Below are positions 48,492-48,648 of a DNA stretch of 48,648 nt, piece after piece (position 1 is the stretch's first letter; the number at the start of each line of letters is the position of its first letter). Source of the DNA: Gammaproteobacteria bacterium (lineage in GTDB: Bacteria; Pseudomonadota; Gammaproteobacteria; SZUA-140). The DNA lies in contig JADLCS010000011.1 in the NCBI GenBank assembly GCA_020847075.1, forward strand, positions 1 to 48,648. The letters are read 5' to 3'. Under the pieces are notes generated by a model. That model worked only from the letters and a program-made list of their open reading frames with translations. It made no database searches and was not told the origin of the DNA. Position numbers and translations under genes: made by a program.

Positions 48492-48648
48492 TCAGCAGCG
48501 CAGCGTATGAGGGAAGGCGCGGGTCGCGCGCCGCGCCTCGATCCGGCGCCAGACGCGCTCATGGAAATAGAACCCCACCGGATTCACCGCCGGCTCGATC
48601 AGCGCGACGGCGCCCCCGACCACGATGTCGCCCGTCAGCAGATAAGCG
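48492..48648 (-). CDS. DUF2061-type membrane protein, C-terminal part
   Basis: The gene enters from the right edge; 51 residues are visible, stopping at 48492-48494. They read YLLTGDIVVGGAVALIEPAV then NPVGFYFHERVWRRIE, the second membrane helix and the HE(R/K)VW motif of DUF2061 proteins, with a basic tail. Family function unknown. Convergent with rlmJ, 52 bases apart. Confidence 0.75.
   Translation of the reverse strand, partial: AYLLTGDIVVGGAVALIEPAVNPVGFYFHERVWRRIEARRATRAFPHTLRC

Overview
This is a high-GC bacterial chromosome segment. The gene content (guaBA, xseA, rlmJ, rnk, tadA, cobalamin-dependent metH, a class II ribonucleotide reductase end, a RegBA-type redox two-component pair, a siroheme reductase) and the types of dispersed palindromic repeats point to a gammaproteobacterium with a respiratory or sulfur/nitrogen metabolism, possibly near the Chromatiales. 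The genus cannot be read from the sequence, and the assignment is inference.

Layout. 1-5.4 kb: end of a B12-dependent ribonucleotide reductase, a beta-carbonic anhydrase, then a leftward block with a triheme cytochrome c, a zinc alcohol dehydrogenase, an M23 peptidase and xseA. 5.4-8.9 kb: guaB and guaA, separated by a duplicated repeat block. 8.9-16.4 kb: lower-GC accessory DNA that reads as a decayed genomic island. It starts at the guaA 3' end and finishes at a second, diverged fragment of a guaA 3' end. It holds an amidohydrolase / TonB receptor / AraC regulator trio, then a junkyard of truncated defence and transport genes, including an in-frame fusion of the start of a Wadjet JetA (DUF3375) protein to the end of a peptide-ABC ATPase. 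16.6-25.1 kb: an FMN-dependent 2-hydroxyacid oxidase, a siroheme nitrite/sulfite reductase with an unrecognised partner, and metH. 25.1-29.3 kb: a second copy of the metH 3' end, a DUF488 gene, a REP-associated transposase (RAYT) with its repeats, an mscS-type channel gene cut off by that repeat unit, and an encapsulin nanocompartment operon (shell plus DyP peroxidase bearing a targeting tail).

29.5-34.1 kb: a small OB-fold exported protein, then an ECF sigma / FecR / TonB-receptor surface-signalling operon behind a Fur-box-like site. 34.2-41.3 kb: housekeeping and miscellaneous genes (tadA, rnk, an SDR protein, a PQQ-type sugar dehydrogenase lipoprotein, a flavoprotein, a phosphoesterase, two exported proteins of unknown role). 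41.8-45.6 kb: a rhodanese and a tightly packed run of membrane proteins ending in lrgAB. 45.6-48.6 kb: the RegBA-like pair, rlmJ and the end of a DUF2061 gene.

A striking global feature is the number of short palindromic repeat families between genes. One superfamily shares the core GGGGACAGA but has at least four different second halves. One of these versions flanks the only RAYT transposase in the window. Three genes (M23 peptidase, mscS, and the neighbourhood of metH) appear to have been altered next to these repeats. No rRNA, tRNA or CRISPR array was recognised.
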